Below are positions 54,764 to 63,720 of a DNA stretch of 64,000 bases, piece by piece; within the stretch, counting starts at the first letter, position 1; every line of letters starts with the position of its first letter. A program made the translations under genes and the position numbers. This DNA comes from Rhizobium sp. 2MFCol3.1. GTDB lineage: Bacteria; Pseudomonadota; Alphaproteobacteria; Rhizobiales; Rhizobiaceae. Under the pieces are notes generated by a model. It worked only from the letters and a program-made list of their open reading frames with translations, had not been told where the DNA came from and searched no databases. Where the stretch lies: assembly GCF_000377565.1 (NCBI RefSeq), contig NZ_KB898360.1, positions 62,001-126,000 of the forward strand, written 5' to 3'.

Positions 54764-55531
54764 TTACGTGTTCTCGACGGCGGCGAGCTTGGCTCTGCTC
54801 CATTGCGAACCGAGGAAGACCACCGCGATCAGAAGGCCGCCGGCGACCAGCGACGTTTGCAGCGTCCCCAGTTCCAGCCCGCCGCGCGCTTGCTCCTTCA
54901 CCAGGAAATTGCCGAATGTGGCGCCGAACGGGCGTGTGAACACGAAAGCGGCCCAGAAGAGGACGACCACGTTGATACGCGTGAAATAGTGCATCAGCAG
55001 CACCACGCCGATGACGGCGGAACAGACCAGCGCACCCTGGATGAACGTCATCCCGATCGGGTCGATCAGCGCATCGCCGAAGGCGGTGCCAAGGCTGTTG
55101 GAGAAGATGACAGCGATCCAGAACCAGAACTCGCTCTCTTTTCCGACGATGGGCTCGACGCTCACCGATCGCTTTCTGGCGTACCAGATGGAAAGCGTTG
55201 CGACCAAGCCCGCCAGCAGCACGCTCGACCCCAGCACATAGCCGAAGCCGAATGTCCGGTCCATCATGTCGGATATCTCGGTCCCCGCCGTGGTCGTGGC
55301 AACGATGGCTGCCCAGAACAGGCCGGAATGATAGGAATTGCTCCTGATCTGCAGGAACAGGATTGCAATGAGCGCGGCAACCGTCACGAAGAAGCCCACG
55401 ACGTAGCCGAGGCCAAGCGTCTGGGCGAGGAAGTCGCCGGCCGTTTCGCCCAGCGTCGTGGCGATCACCTTGGCGATCCAGAAGAACAAGGTGATCTCGG
55501 CGATCTTGTTGACCGTTTGGTGCTTGCTCAT
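54764..55531 (-). CDS. DUF347 repeat membrane protein (COG4705)
   Basis: A 255-residue inner-membrane protein with four tandem DUF347 units, each with two helices. The repeated motif appears as TLGETAGDF (~27), TAGTEISDM (~81), SLGTAFGDA (~147) and PFGATFGNF (~205), and the Trp of each unit is present in FFWIA, LFWAA, WFWIA and LFWAA. The function of the family is not established. The start overlaps the stop of a 45-residue upstream ORF by 4 nt (ATGA), suggesting coupling. Convergent with the DUF2312 gene. Confidence 0.88.
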   Translation of the reverse strand: MSKHQTVNKIAEITLFFWIAKVIATTLGETAGDFLAQTLGLGYVVGFFVTVAALIAILFLQIRSNSYHSGLFWAAIVATTTAGTEISDMMDRTFGFGYVLGSSVLLAGLVATLSIWYARKRSVSVEPIVGKESEFWFWIAVIFSNSLGTAFGDALIDPIGMTFIQGALVCSAVIGVVLLMHYFTRINVVVLFWAAFVFTRPFGATFGNFLVKEQARGGLELGTLQTSLVAGGLLIAVVFLGSQWSRAKLAAVENT

Positions 55532-55665
55532 GCCGCACCTCGCATCGATTTGGTGCGGTCGTTTACCGCCGCGACGCGGCCAAACATGTTTATGCCATCG
55601 GCCGGAGCCAGCAGGCTTTGCAGGCCCGCATACGGGCTATCGATCGTATAAGTTTCTCGCTTCAT
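55528..55665 (-). CDS. Candidate 45-residue protein coupled to the DUF347 gene
   Basis: ATG 55665 to TGA 55528 encodes 45 residues, starting MKRETYTIDSPYAGLQSLLA. GGAG lies 7 nt before the ATG, and its TGA overlaps the DUF347 ATG (ATGA). It is soluble, and no family is recognised. Tight coupling and a good ribosome-binding site make it a likely real small gene. The rest of the gap (55666-55882) holds only the gabD terminator. Confidence 0.55.
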   Translation of the reverse strand: MKRETYTIDSPYAGLQSLLAPADGINMFGRVAAVNDRTKSMRGAA

Positions 55666-55810
55666 GGTAGGTCTCCGAATTGCGCACGTGCGGAAATCGT
55701 GCTGCGGCGCACCATGAAGACCCTTTTTTACGCTTGCTTTGCCCGCCCCTTAACGATCGGAAAGCAACAGCGCCATGGCCGTGCAAATGACTGCGGCCTC
55801 CTGACGCGAA

Positions 55811-55838
55811 AAAGCCGCCGGGTCGCCCCGGCGGCTTT
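55811..55838 (-). terminator. Intrinsic terminator of gabD
   Basis: A perfect 12-bp stem (AAAGCCGCCGGG / CCCGGCGGCTTT) is followed on the minus strand by TTTTCGCG. It lies 45 nt after the gabD stop. Confidence 0.85.
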
Positions 55839-55864
55839 CTCCTTATTCTCTCTATCTCAGCCGA

Positions 55865-55900
55865 TCAGCCGAGCTGCGTGGCTCAGCCGAGCTGCGTGAC
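55865..55900 (-). repeat. 18-bp tandem duplication across the gabD stop codon
   Basis: Two 18-bp units differing at one base (55865-55882, 55883-55900) duplicate the last codons and the stop of gabD. Readthrough of the first stop would add six residues and meet a second stop. Confidence 0.85.
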
Positions 55901-57319
55901 GTAGCGCACGTCGAGATAGGCGTTGATCGCTTCCGAGCCGCCTTCCGTGCCGTAGCCCGAATCCTTGATGCCGCCGAACGGCACTTCCGGCAGGGCAAGG
56001 CCATTGTGGTTGATCGACAGCATGCCGGCTTCCACGCGGCGGCCAAGTGCCTGCGCGGTGGCGCTCGAGCTGGTGAAGGCGAAGGAGGCCAGGCCGAACG
56101 GCAGGCGGTTCGCTTCTGTGATCGCATCATCGAGCGTCGAGAAGCGGTTGATGATGGCGAGCGGGCCAAAGGGCTCCTCGTTCATCACGCGCGCCGAAAG
56201 CGGCACGTTGGCGAGCACCGTCGGCTCGAAGAAGTTGCCGGTGTTGCCGATGCGGCGGCCGCCGGTCTTGAGTTCAGCGCCCTTCGACACGGCATCGTTG
56301 ATCAGCTCTTCGAGAGCCGGGATGCGGCGCTCATTGGCGAGCGGGCCCATCTCGACGCCGGCGTCCAGGCCGTTGCCGACCTTGACCGCCTGCGCGGCCT
56401 TGACGAAGCCGTCCGTGAACTGGTCCATGACGCCATCCTGCACCAGGAAGCGCGTCGGTGCGACGCAGACCTGGCCGGCATTGCGGAACTTAGAGCCGGC
56501 CATGATCGTCACGGCCCGGTCGACATTGGCGTCATCGAACACCATGACCGGAGCGTGACCGCCAAGCTCCATCGTCGCCCGCTTCATGTGCAGGCCGGCG
56601 AGCGCCGCGAGCTGCTTGCCGACAGGCGTCGAGCCGGTGAACGAGATCTTGCGGATGACGGGGTGCGAGATCAGGTACTCGGAGATCTCGGCCGGAATGC
56701 CGTAGACGAGGTTGACGACACCATTGGGAATGCCGGCATCGGCGAAGACGCGGATGAGTTCGGCCGGCGATGCCGGGGTCTCCTCAGGCGCCTTGACGAT
56801 GATCGAGCAGCCGGCGGCGATAGCAGCCGAAAGCTTGCGTACCACCTGGTTGATCGGGAAGTTCCACGGCGTAAACGCCGCAACCGGACCGACCGGCGAC
56901 TTGATCGCCAGCTGCGTGACGTTCGGCGCGCGCGAAGGGATGACCTGACCATAGGTGCGGCGCGCCTCTTCGGCGAACCAGTCGATGACGTCGGCGGCGC
57001 CGGCGATTTCAACGAGCGACTGCGCCAGCGGCTTGCCCTGCTCGCGCGTCATCATCCAGGCGATGGTTTCCTTGCGCTCGCGCAACAGGTCGGCGGCACG
57101 GCGCATCATCTTCGAGCGGTCGAAGGGCGAGGTATCGCGCCAGACGCGGAAGCCCTTGTCGGCTGCGGCGAGTGCTGCGTCGAGATCCTCGCGGGAGGCA
57201 TGCGGAATGGTGCCGATGGTCTCACCGGTGGCCGGGTCGGTAACGGGCAGCGTCTTGCCGGAGGCGGCATTCTTCCATTCGCCGTCGATGAACAGCTTCA
57301 CATCGGGATAGGTCTGCAT
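55883..57319 (-). CDS. gabD: NAD(P)-dependent succinate-semialdehyde dehydrogenase family enzyme
   Basis: A 478-residue aldehyde dehydrogenase. The catalytic motifs are [14 protein letters not shown] (~150-163), the NAD-binding [14 protein letters not shown] (~225-238), Glu in MELGGHAPV (~250) and Cys in [12 protein letters not shown] (~282-293). [19 protein letters not shown] (~96-114) and [14 protein letters not shown] fit the GabD group. Related 2-oxoglutarate-semialdehyde dehydrogenases look similar and cannot be excluded. It is divergent from the LhgO-like gene across 262 bp. Confidence 0.88.
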   Translation of the reverse strand: MQTYPDVKLFIDGEWKNAASGKTLPVTDPATGETIGTIPHASREDLDAALAAADKGFRVWRDTSPFDRSKMMRRAADLLRERKETIAWMMTREQGKPLAQSLVEIAGAADVIDWFAEEARRTYGQVIPSRAPNVTQLAIKSPVGPVAAFTPWNFPINQVVRKLSAAIAAGCSIIVKAPEETPASPAELIRVFADAGIPNGVVNLVYGIPAEISEYLISHPVIRKISFTGSTPVGKQLAALAGLHMKRATMELGGHAPVMVFDDANVDRAVTIMAGSKFRNAGQVCVAPTRFLVQDGVMDQFTDGFVKAAQAVKVGNGLDAGVEMGPLANERRIPALEELINDAVSKGAELKTGGRRIGNTGNFFEPTVLANVPLSARVMNEEPFGPLAIINRFSTLDDAITEANRLPFGLASFAFTSSSATAQALGRRVEAGMLSINHNGLALPEVPFGGIKDSGYGTEGGSEAINAYLDVRYVTQLG

Positions 57320-57489
57320 GATTATTCCTTGTCGTCTTCATCAAATCAATTTGTCGGACAGCGAACGGCGCGCCGGGGGCGCGCTCCGCACATGCCTCAT
57401 ATAGGCCGAACGGATGCTGTTTCTCAGAGCATGCGACGTTATAAACCGAAATGGGCCTGTGTCTCCCCCCAATCGGTCATGCCACTTAT

Positions 57490-57517
57490 GCCAAAAGCTC
57501 TACGCCAAAAGCTCTAC
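57490..57517. repeat. 14-bp tandem repeat in the gabD-lhgO intergenic region
   Basis: GCCAAAAGCTCTAC is present twice, directly adjoining (57490-57503 and 57504-57517). It lies between the divergent gabD and lhgO-like starts and might be a regulatory repeat. Confidence 0.8.
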
Positions 57518-57581
57518 GATTGCAGGACTTTGATCGCCCCACCGATTGCGGTAGTGATCGGGGTGTCGCAGGAGGATTGGA

Positions 57582-58694
57582 ATGGATGAGGTCGGCTGCA
57601 TCATCGCCGGTGCCGGCGTAATCGGGCTGGCGACCGCGCGCGAAGCGGCGATGCGTGGTCTGGAGACGCTGGTCATTGAGGCCAACCCGATGATCGGCAT
57701 GGAGACCAGCTCCCGCAACTCCGAAGTCATCCACGCCGGCATCTATTACCCGCCCGGATCGCTGAAGGCACGGCTCTGCATGGAAGGCCGCGGGCGGCTC
57801 TATCGCTACGCCGAGGACAGGCACATTCCCCACGCCCGCTGCGGCAAGTTCATCGTCGCGACCAGCCCCGCGCAGGTCGAAAAGCTCGAAGCCATCCGCA
57901 TCAAGGCGGGCGAATGCGGCGTCGATGACCTCGTGCTGATCTCAGGCGAGGAAGCGATGGCCCGCGAGCCGGCGCTGAGCTGCGTCGCCGCCCTCGTCTC
58001 GCCGTCAACCGGCATCATCGATAGCCACGCACTGATGCTCTCCTTGCGCGGGGATGCCGAGGAGAACGGCGCCTTCATCGCCCTCAACACCGAGATCGTG
58101 TCAGGCGAGGCCGCCGACAACCGCTTCGTCCTGCGCACCCGCGACAAGACGAGCGGCGAGGAATACGACGTATCATCGCGCCACTTCATCAACGCCGCCA
58201 GCCTGCACGCAAACGATCTCGCCCACCTCGTCTCGGGCTTCGATCACGCCACAGTGCCGAAGCTCCAACTCGCCAAGGGCAACTACTTCGCCGCCCCGAC
58301 GCGTAACGTCTTCTCGCGGCTGATCTACCCGGTGCCGGAGGATGGCGGCCTCGGCGTGCATCTGACCATGGATCTTGGCGGCTCCATCCGCTTCGGCCCC
58401 GATGTCGAGTGGATCGATGCGATCGACTACGAGGTCGATCCCACGCGCTGCGAGCGCTTCTACGACGAGATCCGCCGCTACTGGCCCGGCCTGCCCGACA
58501 ACTGCCTGCAGCCCGCCTATAGCGGCATCCGCCCCAAACTCTCCGGCCCCGGCCAGCCCGCCGCCGACTTCGCCATTCACGGCCCCGCCGTCCACGGCGT
58601 CAGCGGCATGGTGCATCTCTATGGCATCGAGAGCCCGGGGCTTACCTCGTCGCTTGCGATCGCCGAACACGTCATGTCCGAAATCGCCGGCTGA
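57582..58694 (+). CDS. lhgO: FAD-dependent oxidoreductase, L-2-hydroxyglutarate dehydrogenase-like
   Basis: A 370-residue DAO-type flavoprotein. FAD binding is shown by CIIAGAGVIGLATAREAAMR (~6-25) with the Rossmann GxGxxG. ETSSRNSEVIHAGIYYPPGS (~41-60) is the signature of the LhgO group, and SGIRPKLSGPGQPAADFAIH (~310-330) is near the C-terminal FAD contact. The reaction is L-2-hydroxyglutarate to 2-oxoglutarate, passing electrons to the membrane. RBS AGGAGG. It faces gabD; the two genes are also neighbours in the E. coli glutarate pathway. Confidence 0.87.
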   Translation: MDEVGCIIAGAGVIGLATAREAAMRGLETLVIEANPMIGMETSSRNSEVIHAGIYYPPGSLKARLCMEGRGRLYRYAEDRHIPHARCGKFIVATSPAQVEKLEAIRIKAGECGVDDLVLISGEEAMAREPALSCVAALVSPSTGIIDSHALMLSLRGDAEENGAFIALNTEIVSGEAADNRFVLRTRDKTSGEEYDVSSRHFINAASLHANDLAHLVSGFDHATVPKLQLAKGNYFAAPTRNVFSRLIYPVPEDGGLGVHLTMDLGGSIRFGPDVEWIDAIDYEVDPTRCERFYDEIRRYWPGLPDNCLQPAYSGIRPKLSGPGQPAADFAIHGPAVHGVSGMVHLYGIESPGLTSSLAIAEHVMSEIAG

Positions 58695-58796
58695 AAGGTG
58701 GCGCACAACGCCCGTCTCCAACCTTCGGATAGTGGTTTCACCGCGCAATTCGCGGTAGATTGCACAGTCAGAGGAGCAACTTGCGGAGCGCATTTC

Positions 58797-58991
58797 GTGA
58801 AAACGATCACCGACAAGGAACTGGCCGAGCGCCTGCGCCAGGCGCTCACGGTTCTCGACAACAGCATGCCCTCGAGCAAACGCGCGCTCAACATCTACGA
58901 GATGGTGATCCGGGTGCTCGATACCGGCGCGCGCGTGCTCGAAGACGAACAGTTTCGCACGACCGCCAACGACAATCCCGGCAAGCCCTGA
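58797..58991 (+). CDS. Small hypothetical protein, 64 residues
   Basis: The GTG at 58797, preceded by GGAG at 8 nt, starts a 64-residue helical protein (MKTITDKELAERLRQALTVL, SSKRALNIYEMVIRVLDTGA). A longer frame from 58698 has no good start. The family is not recognised. It lies 102 nt after the lhgO-like gene and 8 nt before the convergent proC-like gene. Confidence 0.6.
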   Translation: MKTITDKELAERLRQALTVLDNSMPSSKRALNIYEMVIRVLDTGARVLEDEQFRTTANDNPGKP

Positions 58992-58999
58992 ACCGACGC

Positions 59000-59767
59000 C
59001 TACCCCTTGATCCGCACCAGCACGCGATCGAGCGCGGCGATCAGCGCGCCGCTGCCGCCCTTATGGTCGAAATCCTGAAACACCTGCTCGTTCAAGCCAC
59101 CCTTGGTGGAGAACTCCTCCTTGAGATCGGTGAGCGGCGTCTCGCCATGCTTGACCGCCTGCTGCGCGAGGCTGAGGAACAGCGGCGCCAGATAGGCCCG
59201 CGCCTTGTCCGCAGGCATCCCCTGATCGGCGAGCCAGCCGGTGGTGCGGTCGAGAATGCCGAAATAGGTCGCCATCAGCGCGCTTGCGGCCGCCAACAGA
59301 TCATACTCCACACGCGTCTCGCAGGCGACGGCACTGCCCAGCGCCGAAAAGATCGCGGCGACCGTGTCATTCCCAGGATAGATCGCCGTCACCCCGGCGC
59401 GCTCGGCAACGAAGGGCAGCGGAATGGCCTGGGTGATTTCGACAGGCGCATCGATCCACTCCTCGAGCTTCGCCCGGTCGGTCGCAGCGACAACGCTGAC
59501 GACGCTCTGCCCGGCACGAAAGCGCAAGCCTCTGATCACGTCTTCAGCGATCTGCGGCCGGATGGCCAGGAACAGGATATCGGCGACATCGACCACGGCC
59601 TGGTTGTCGGCGCCGATCTCGACCAGCGACGACGACGCGGCAAGACGCGCCGCGATCTCGCCATTGCGCGGCGAGACGGTGATCCGCGACAGATCAAGCG
59701 ACGAGCCGAGCATCCCCTTGACCATGGCCTCGGTGATCGTCCCCGTACCCACGAACCCAATCTTCAT
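59000..59767 (-). CDS. Pyrroline-5-carboxylate reductase-like protein (ProC family)
   Basis: A 255-residue NAD(P)-binding protein with KIGFVGTGTITEAMVKGMLG (~2-21), IRPQIAEDVI (~72), and AGVTAIYPGNDTVAAIF (~125-141). The family reduces pyrroline-5-carboxylate to proline. The C-terminal region has DLKEEFSTKGGLNEQVFQDF (~200-219) in place of the usual VTSPGGTT loop, so this may be a paralogue rather than the main biosynthetic ProC. It is convergent with the small ORF at 58797. Confidence 0.83.
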   Translation of the reverse strand: MKIGFVGTGTITEAMVKGMLGSSLDLSRITVSPRNGEIAARLAASSSLVEIGADNQAVVDVADILFLAIRPQIAEDVIRGLRFRAGQSVVSVVAATDRAKLEEWIDAPVEITQAIPLPFVAERAGVTAIYPGNDTVAAIFSALGSAVACETRVEYDLLAAASALMATYFGILDRTTGWLADQGMPADKARAYLAPLFLSLAQQAVKHGETPLTDLKEEFSTKGGLNEQVFQDFDHKGGSGALIAALDRVLVRIKG

Positions 59768-59807
59768 CGCCGCTCTCCGTTACTTGCGCGCATCCAACGC
59801 CACCAAC

Positions 59808-59835
59808 AAAAAACCGCCGGATCGCTCCGACGGTT
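59808..59835 (-). terminator. Intrinsic terminator of the DUF882 gene
   Basis: A 10-bp stem with one mismatch (AACCGTCGGA / TCCGGCGGTT on the minus strand) is followed by TTTTTTG. It is 25 nt after the DUF882 stop and also separates it from the proC-like gene. Confidence 0.8.
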
Positions 59836-59860
59836 CTGATTGTCTGATCTGGAAGACGGC

Positions 59861-61783
59861 TCAGTTCGATTCGAACTTGCGCACTTCCATGAAGTTGACC
59901 GCCGTGCCGCTGAAGCGACCGGTGTCGATCGAGGCCGTCTTGGTGAAGCCCTCGGCGTAAACGGCCTTCGGCTGCGCGCGCAGCGTCTGGCTGACGAAAC
60001 GCGGTGCCTTGACCGGCTTGGTGACCATTTCCATGCGCGCATTGCTGAGCGCCCACTGCGAGATGATCTTCTGCGTCAGCTTCGGCTCGGTGGTCACCGT
60101 CGCGCGGCTGGCATCTGCCTCGGCGGCTTCATGCTTCGTCGGCCGGCCACCCTTCGAGGGCAGGCTCTGAGCCGCACTCGGCTCGATTGCCGGCTTCGGC
60201 ACATCGAAGGCATCGCCGAAGCTTGCCGACTTGGTAGCGGGCGCAAGCGCTGCCAGCTGAACCGGCGGCTTTTCGGCCGGAACCTTTTGCGGCATCGCTG
60301 CGTTTATAGCCTGTTCGACGCTCGATACCGGCGGCTGGTTGGCTGCAAGCTGGCCGTGATTGGCAGTGTTCTGCTGGTTAAGAGCATCGGCAACAGCTGG
60401 AGAAAGCGTACCCTGCTGATCTGCCTCATCGACACCGGCTTCCGGATCGGCATTCGCCGCCGCCAGGAGCTTTTCTGCCAGAGCCGGACGCTCAGCCGGC
60501 GTCGGCACGGCCGCGAGATTCCCCGTCATCGCGGCAGCCGGATCGGCTGAAGCGACCTCCGCGTCTCCCGGAGAACGACGTGCACCGAGGAGCGAAGGCA
60601 CCGGAACGCTATACGCGCTGAGATCCGCATAGCCCTGCTGGCCCTGATCGGTCACAGCGGCAAGTGCATCCTGCGCGGCATTACCCGATTGCGGAGCGAC
60701 AAGGGCGCTGGCCACTTCGCTGCCGCCAGGCTGATTTGCGAACGCCGGCCGCACCTGCGGGATCGGCGCGTTGACGCTTGCGACTTCGGTCTGCTGCGAA
60801 GCTTCTGCCTGAGCCGGGGCACCCTGGCTCGGATCAGCTGCGTTCGGCATATCGGCGGCCTTCGGCGGCGTTGCCTTGGCAACGGCGACTGCTGGCGTGC
60901 TGTCGTCGGAGTTATCCTCTTCCTCATCCGCGCCACCGCCAAACAGGGCTGCAAACAAGGTCTTCGGCTTCTTGCGCTCTTCGCTGGCCGAGCCGGTATA
61001 GGCACCGGAGCTTGCCATCTGTACCGAGCTGTCGCTGACGCGACGCTTGTAATCGGCAACCGCCTGCTCATAACCCGGCAACGGCTTGCCGTCGGCCGGG
61101 ATGTGCATCGTGTTGCCGTTCGGGAAGAGACGGACGAGTTCGTCGCGGTTCATGCGCGGCCATGCGCGAACGCCGCCGACATCCATGTGCACGAAGGGCG
61201 AACCGGATTTCGGATAGAAACCAACGCCGCCGACCTGCATTTTCATGCCGATCGCGCGCAAAGTCGCCAGTTTCACATCAGGAATGAAGAAGTCCATCGC
61301 CTTGCCGAGCATGTGCTGGCTCTTCTCGGCGACACCGGAATTGCGCGAGCGGCTCTTCAGCATGGCGTTGGTGCCCGGCGAACGGAAACCGCAGACAACG
61401 TTGATGTAATCCTTGGAACCGCTCTGGCGGTAGACTTCCCAGATCAGGTCGAAGAGACGCGGATCCATCTTCGTCGGCTGGTTCTTGCGCCAGTCGCGAA
61501 GGAAGCGGTTCAGCTGCTCGAGACCCTTGGGGTCGAACCTGCCGTTGCGCTTATAGGTGATGACAGCCTTTTCACCCGTGTGAATGAAGTAAAGCTTGAG
61601 ACTACGCGTTTCGCCCGCCGCTTGCGACGGCGTACTGGAGCCGACGAGCACCGGGGACGAAACTGCAACTGCGAGAAGGGCGGCCATAGCCGTCCTTGTC
61701 ACCTTTCCGCAAAGGTCTGCGCACCTGTTGCGCCATGTCGGGCGCGAAGGCTTCGTATTCCAATTCAGATCCGGCAAACTCAA
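59861..61783 (-). CDS. DUF882 (YcbK-type) cell-wall peptidase-like protein with a long disordered tail
   Basis: A 640-residue exported protein. A basic N-terminus is followed by a hydrophobic signal segment (~31-48). The M15/YcbK-type domain spans ~60-210; the zinc ligands appear as His157 and Asp164 in SQHMLGKAMDFF and His199 in PFVHMDVGGVRAWPR. The remaining ~420 residues (~215-640) are Ala/Pro/Gln/Ser-rich low-complexity sequence with a basic end. DUF882 proteins normally end after the catalytic domain, so the tail is unusual. It probably trims peptidoglycan or its crosslinks in the periplasm. Own terminator; divergent from nothing nearby (same strand as the next regulator). Confidence 0.85.
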   Translation of the reverse strand: MSLPDLNWNTKPSRPTWRNRCADLCGKVTRTAMAALLAVAVSSPVLVGSSTPSQAAGETRSLKLYFIHTGEKAVITYKRNGRFDPKGLEQLNRFLRDWRKNQPTKMDPRLFDLIWEVYRQSGSKDYINVVCGFRSPGTNAMLKSRSRNSGVAEKSQHMLGKAMDFFIPDVKLATLRAIGMKMQVGGVGFYPKSGSPFVHMDVGGVRAWPRMNRDELVRLFPNGNTMHIPADGKPLPGYEQAVADYKRRVSDSSVQMASSGAYTGSASEERKKPKTLFAALFGGGADEEEDNSDDSTPAVAVAKATPPKAADMPNAADPSQGAPAQAEASQQTEVASVNAPIPQVRPAFANQPGGSEVASALVAPQSGNAAQDALAAVTDQGQQGYADLSAYSVPVPSLLGARRSPGDAEVASADPAAAMTGNLAAVPTPAERPALAEKLLAAANADPEAGVDEADQQGTLSPAVADALNQQNTANHGQLAANQPPVSSVEQAINAAMPQKVPAEKPPVQLAALAPATKSASFGDAFDVPKPAIEPSAAQSLPSKGGRPTKHEAAEADASRATVTTEPKLTQKIISQWALSNARMEMVTKPVKAPRFVSQTLRAQPKAVYAEGFTKTASIDTGRFSGTAVNFMEVRKFESN

Positions 61784-61957
61784 TCCCCGTCAGACAGCCG
61801 ATGGTCCCTCAATCTGACCCTTGACTGTGAAATGCGGTCACACGATGGCAAAAATGCCACACATGATCAACCTTTTCTTTACATAGTGAACAGGCCACTA
61901 ACAAGTGGTTTATGATTGGTAACAAAAGATGATTGCCGGAATCTTAACTGAAACACC

Positions 61958-63511
61958 CTATGCAGCGTCCTTTTGCGGGTTATCAGGGTCGATCCCGTAG
62001 TCTTTCAACTTTCTGTAAAGCGTCGATCGACCGATGCCCAGTTTGCGCGCAACCTGGCTCATTTGGCCACGATAGAACTTGAGCGCGAATCGGATCAGCT
62101 CTTCTTCGACATCGGCTAGCTTGCGCACGTCGCCGGACGGATTGGTGCTCGAAATCGCGTTGTCGGGTGCATCGTTGATCCGCGCCGCGACATTGTCGGC
62201 CACCGTCTGCGAGACACCGAACTCGGCTGCAGCGATCTCGCCGAGGCGAACATTGCTGCTGTTGTCGGCAACCAGCGCCAGATGATCGACCACGTCATAT
62301 TCCGGAAGCTGTGCTGCGATCTGCGGGAAGTCGGCTTCCGTCAGCTCCGGGCCATTGGCCAGAACCACGGCGCGGAAGATCGCATTCTCGAGCTGGCGGA
62401 TATTGCCCGGCCAATCGTAAGCGGTGAGGAGCGCCAGCGCGCCGGCATTGACCGTCATGCGGTTGCCGTTCTTCTGCTCGCTCGAGAAGCGTTCCGTGAA
62501 CACCCGCACCAGATGCGGAATGTCTTCCTTGCGCTTGCGCAGCGCTGGGATGGTGATGGGGAACACGTTGAGGCGATAATAGAGATCCTCACGGAAGTGG
62601 CCGTTCTTGACCTCTTCGATCAGATCCTTGTTGGTCGCCGAGATCAGGCGGACGTTGACCTTGTGCGCGGTGCGCGCGCCGACGGTCTCGATCTCGCCCT
62701 GCTGCACGGCGCGCAACAGCTTGACCTGCACGTCGAGCGGCAGGTCGCCAATCTCGTCGAGGAAGATGGTGCCGCCATCGGCTTCCATGAACTTGCCGAC
62801 ATGCCGTTCCGTGGCGCCGGTAAAGGCCCCCTTCTCATGGCCGAAGAGAATGCTCTCAACCAGATTGTGCGGAATGGCGCCACAGTTGACGGTGACGAAA
62901 GGCTTGCCGGAACGGTCGCTGCCGGACTGGATGGCGCGGGCCACCAGCTCCTTGCCGACGCCGGATTCACCTTCGAGCACGACGGGAATGTTGGATTGCG
63001 CGGCGCGCTGGGCGAGATCCAGCACGCGGATCATCGCCGGGCTTGCCGACACGATATCGTCGAAGCCGACGGCACCGGAGCGCGAACGGCGTCCGGCGCG
63101 TGCCTTGACCTCGCGTTGATCGAGCTTCAGAGCATTGGCGATCGAATTGGAAATCCGCTCCGGCGAGACGGGCTTGACGACGAAATCGAAGGCGCCGGCG
63201 CGCATCGCCTGCACCACGGTCTCGATCCCACCCTGCCCGGTCTGGACGATCACAGGAATTTGCGTACCGAAGGCATGGATCGCCTCGAGAAACTCGAGGC
63301 CCGTCATCTCGGGCATCATCAGGTCGAGAACGATGACGTTGTAGAGGCCGCCGGCCCTCTTCACCATCTCAAGACCGATCCGGCCATTCTCTGCCTGGTG
63401 GACGACGTGTCCGTGACGCTCGATGGCGTTCTTCAGCAGTCTGCGCTGTACTGGATCGTCTTCGACGACAAGTATCTGCGCTGCACCCTTGTGCTCGTTG
63501 TAACCGGTCAT
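61958..63511 (-). CDS. Sigma-54-dependent response regulator (NtrC family)
   Basis: A 517-residue activator. A receiver domain (~12-125) has the acidic DD (~18-19) and phosphorylation site Asp63 in VIVLDLMMPEMTG. The AAA+ domain (~165-390) has Walker A LEGESGVGKELVAR, the sigma-54-contact GAFTGA (in FGHEKGAFTGATER), and GGTIFLDEIGDLPL. A Fis-type HTH ends the protein (AQVARKLGIGRSTLYRKLKD-type helix, ~485-510). Its sensor kinase is not in the window. Between the AAA+ and HTH lies ~80 residues of unassigned linker. It is divergent from pepF. Confidence 0.93.
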   Translation of the reverse strand: MTGYNEHKGAAQILVVEDDPVQRRLLKNAIERHGHVVHQAENGRIGLEMVKRAGGLYNVIVLDLMMPEMTGLEFLEAIHAFGTQIPVIVQTGQGGIETVVQAMRAGAFDFVVKPVSPERISNSIANALKLDQREVKARAGRRSRSGAVGFDDIVSASPAMIRVLDLAQRAAQSNIPVVLEGESGVGKELVARAIQSGSDRSGKPFVTVNCGAIPHNLVESILFGHEKGAFTGATERHVGKFMEADGGTIFLDEIGDLPLDVQVKLLRAVQQGEIETVGARTAHKVNVRLISATNKDLIEEVKNGHFREDLYYRLNVFPITIPALRKRKEDIPHLVRVFTERFSSEQKNGNRMTVNAGALALLTAYDWPGNIRQLENAIFRAVVLANGPELTEADFPQIAAQLPEYDVVDHLALVADNSSNVRLGEIAAAEFGVSQTVADNVAARINDAPDNAISSTNPSGDVRKLADVEEELIRFALKFYRGQMSQVARKLGIGRSTLYRKLKDYGIDPDNPQKDAA

Positions 63512-63720
63512 TGCTGCCTCACTTCATGCGAAACCTTGAATGGCAATGTCGCAGAAAGGCTTGAACATCCAGTTTTGAGAAATAATCGCATTTTAACGTT
63601 TGTGACGAAGGCGGATTCGCCTCGAAACGACGCTCCTGCGCGACGAAAAGCCCCTTGATGCCAAGGCTTTGGGCGCTTAGACAGTCAGACCTGTCGTAAA
63701 ATAGGAAGAGGATCCCGCTC

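Noticed and set aside
57422..57588. 51-codon frame running into the lhgO-like start
   Set aside because: It overlaps the lhgO-like start in another frame, has no ribosome-binding site and reads across the tandem repeat.
56006..57589. Long plus-strand frame (527 codons) opposite gabD
   Set aside because: It is arginine/aspartate-rich with no domain; gabD on the minus strand has all catalytic motifs and a terminator.
58698..58796. Longer N-terminus for the small gene at 58797
   Set aside because: The extra residues look random, while GTG 58797 has a well-spaced GGAG and starts a helical protein.
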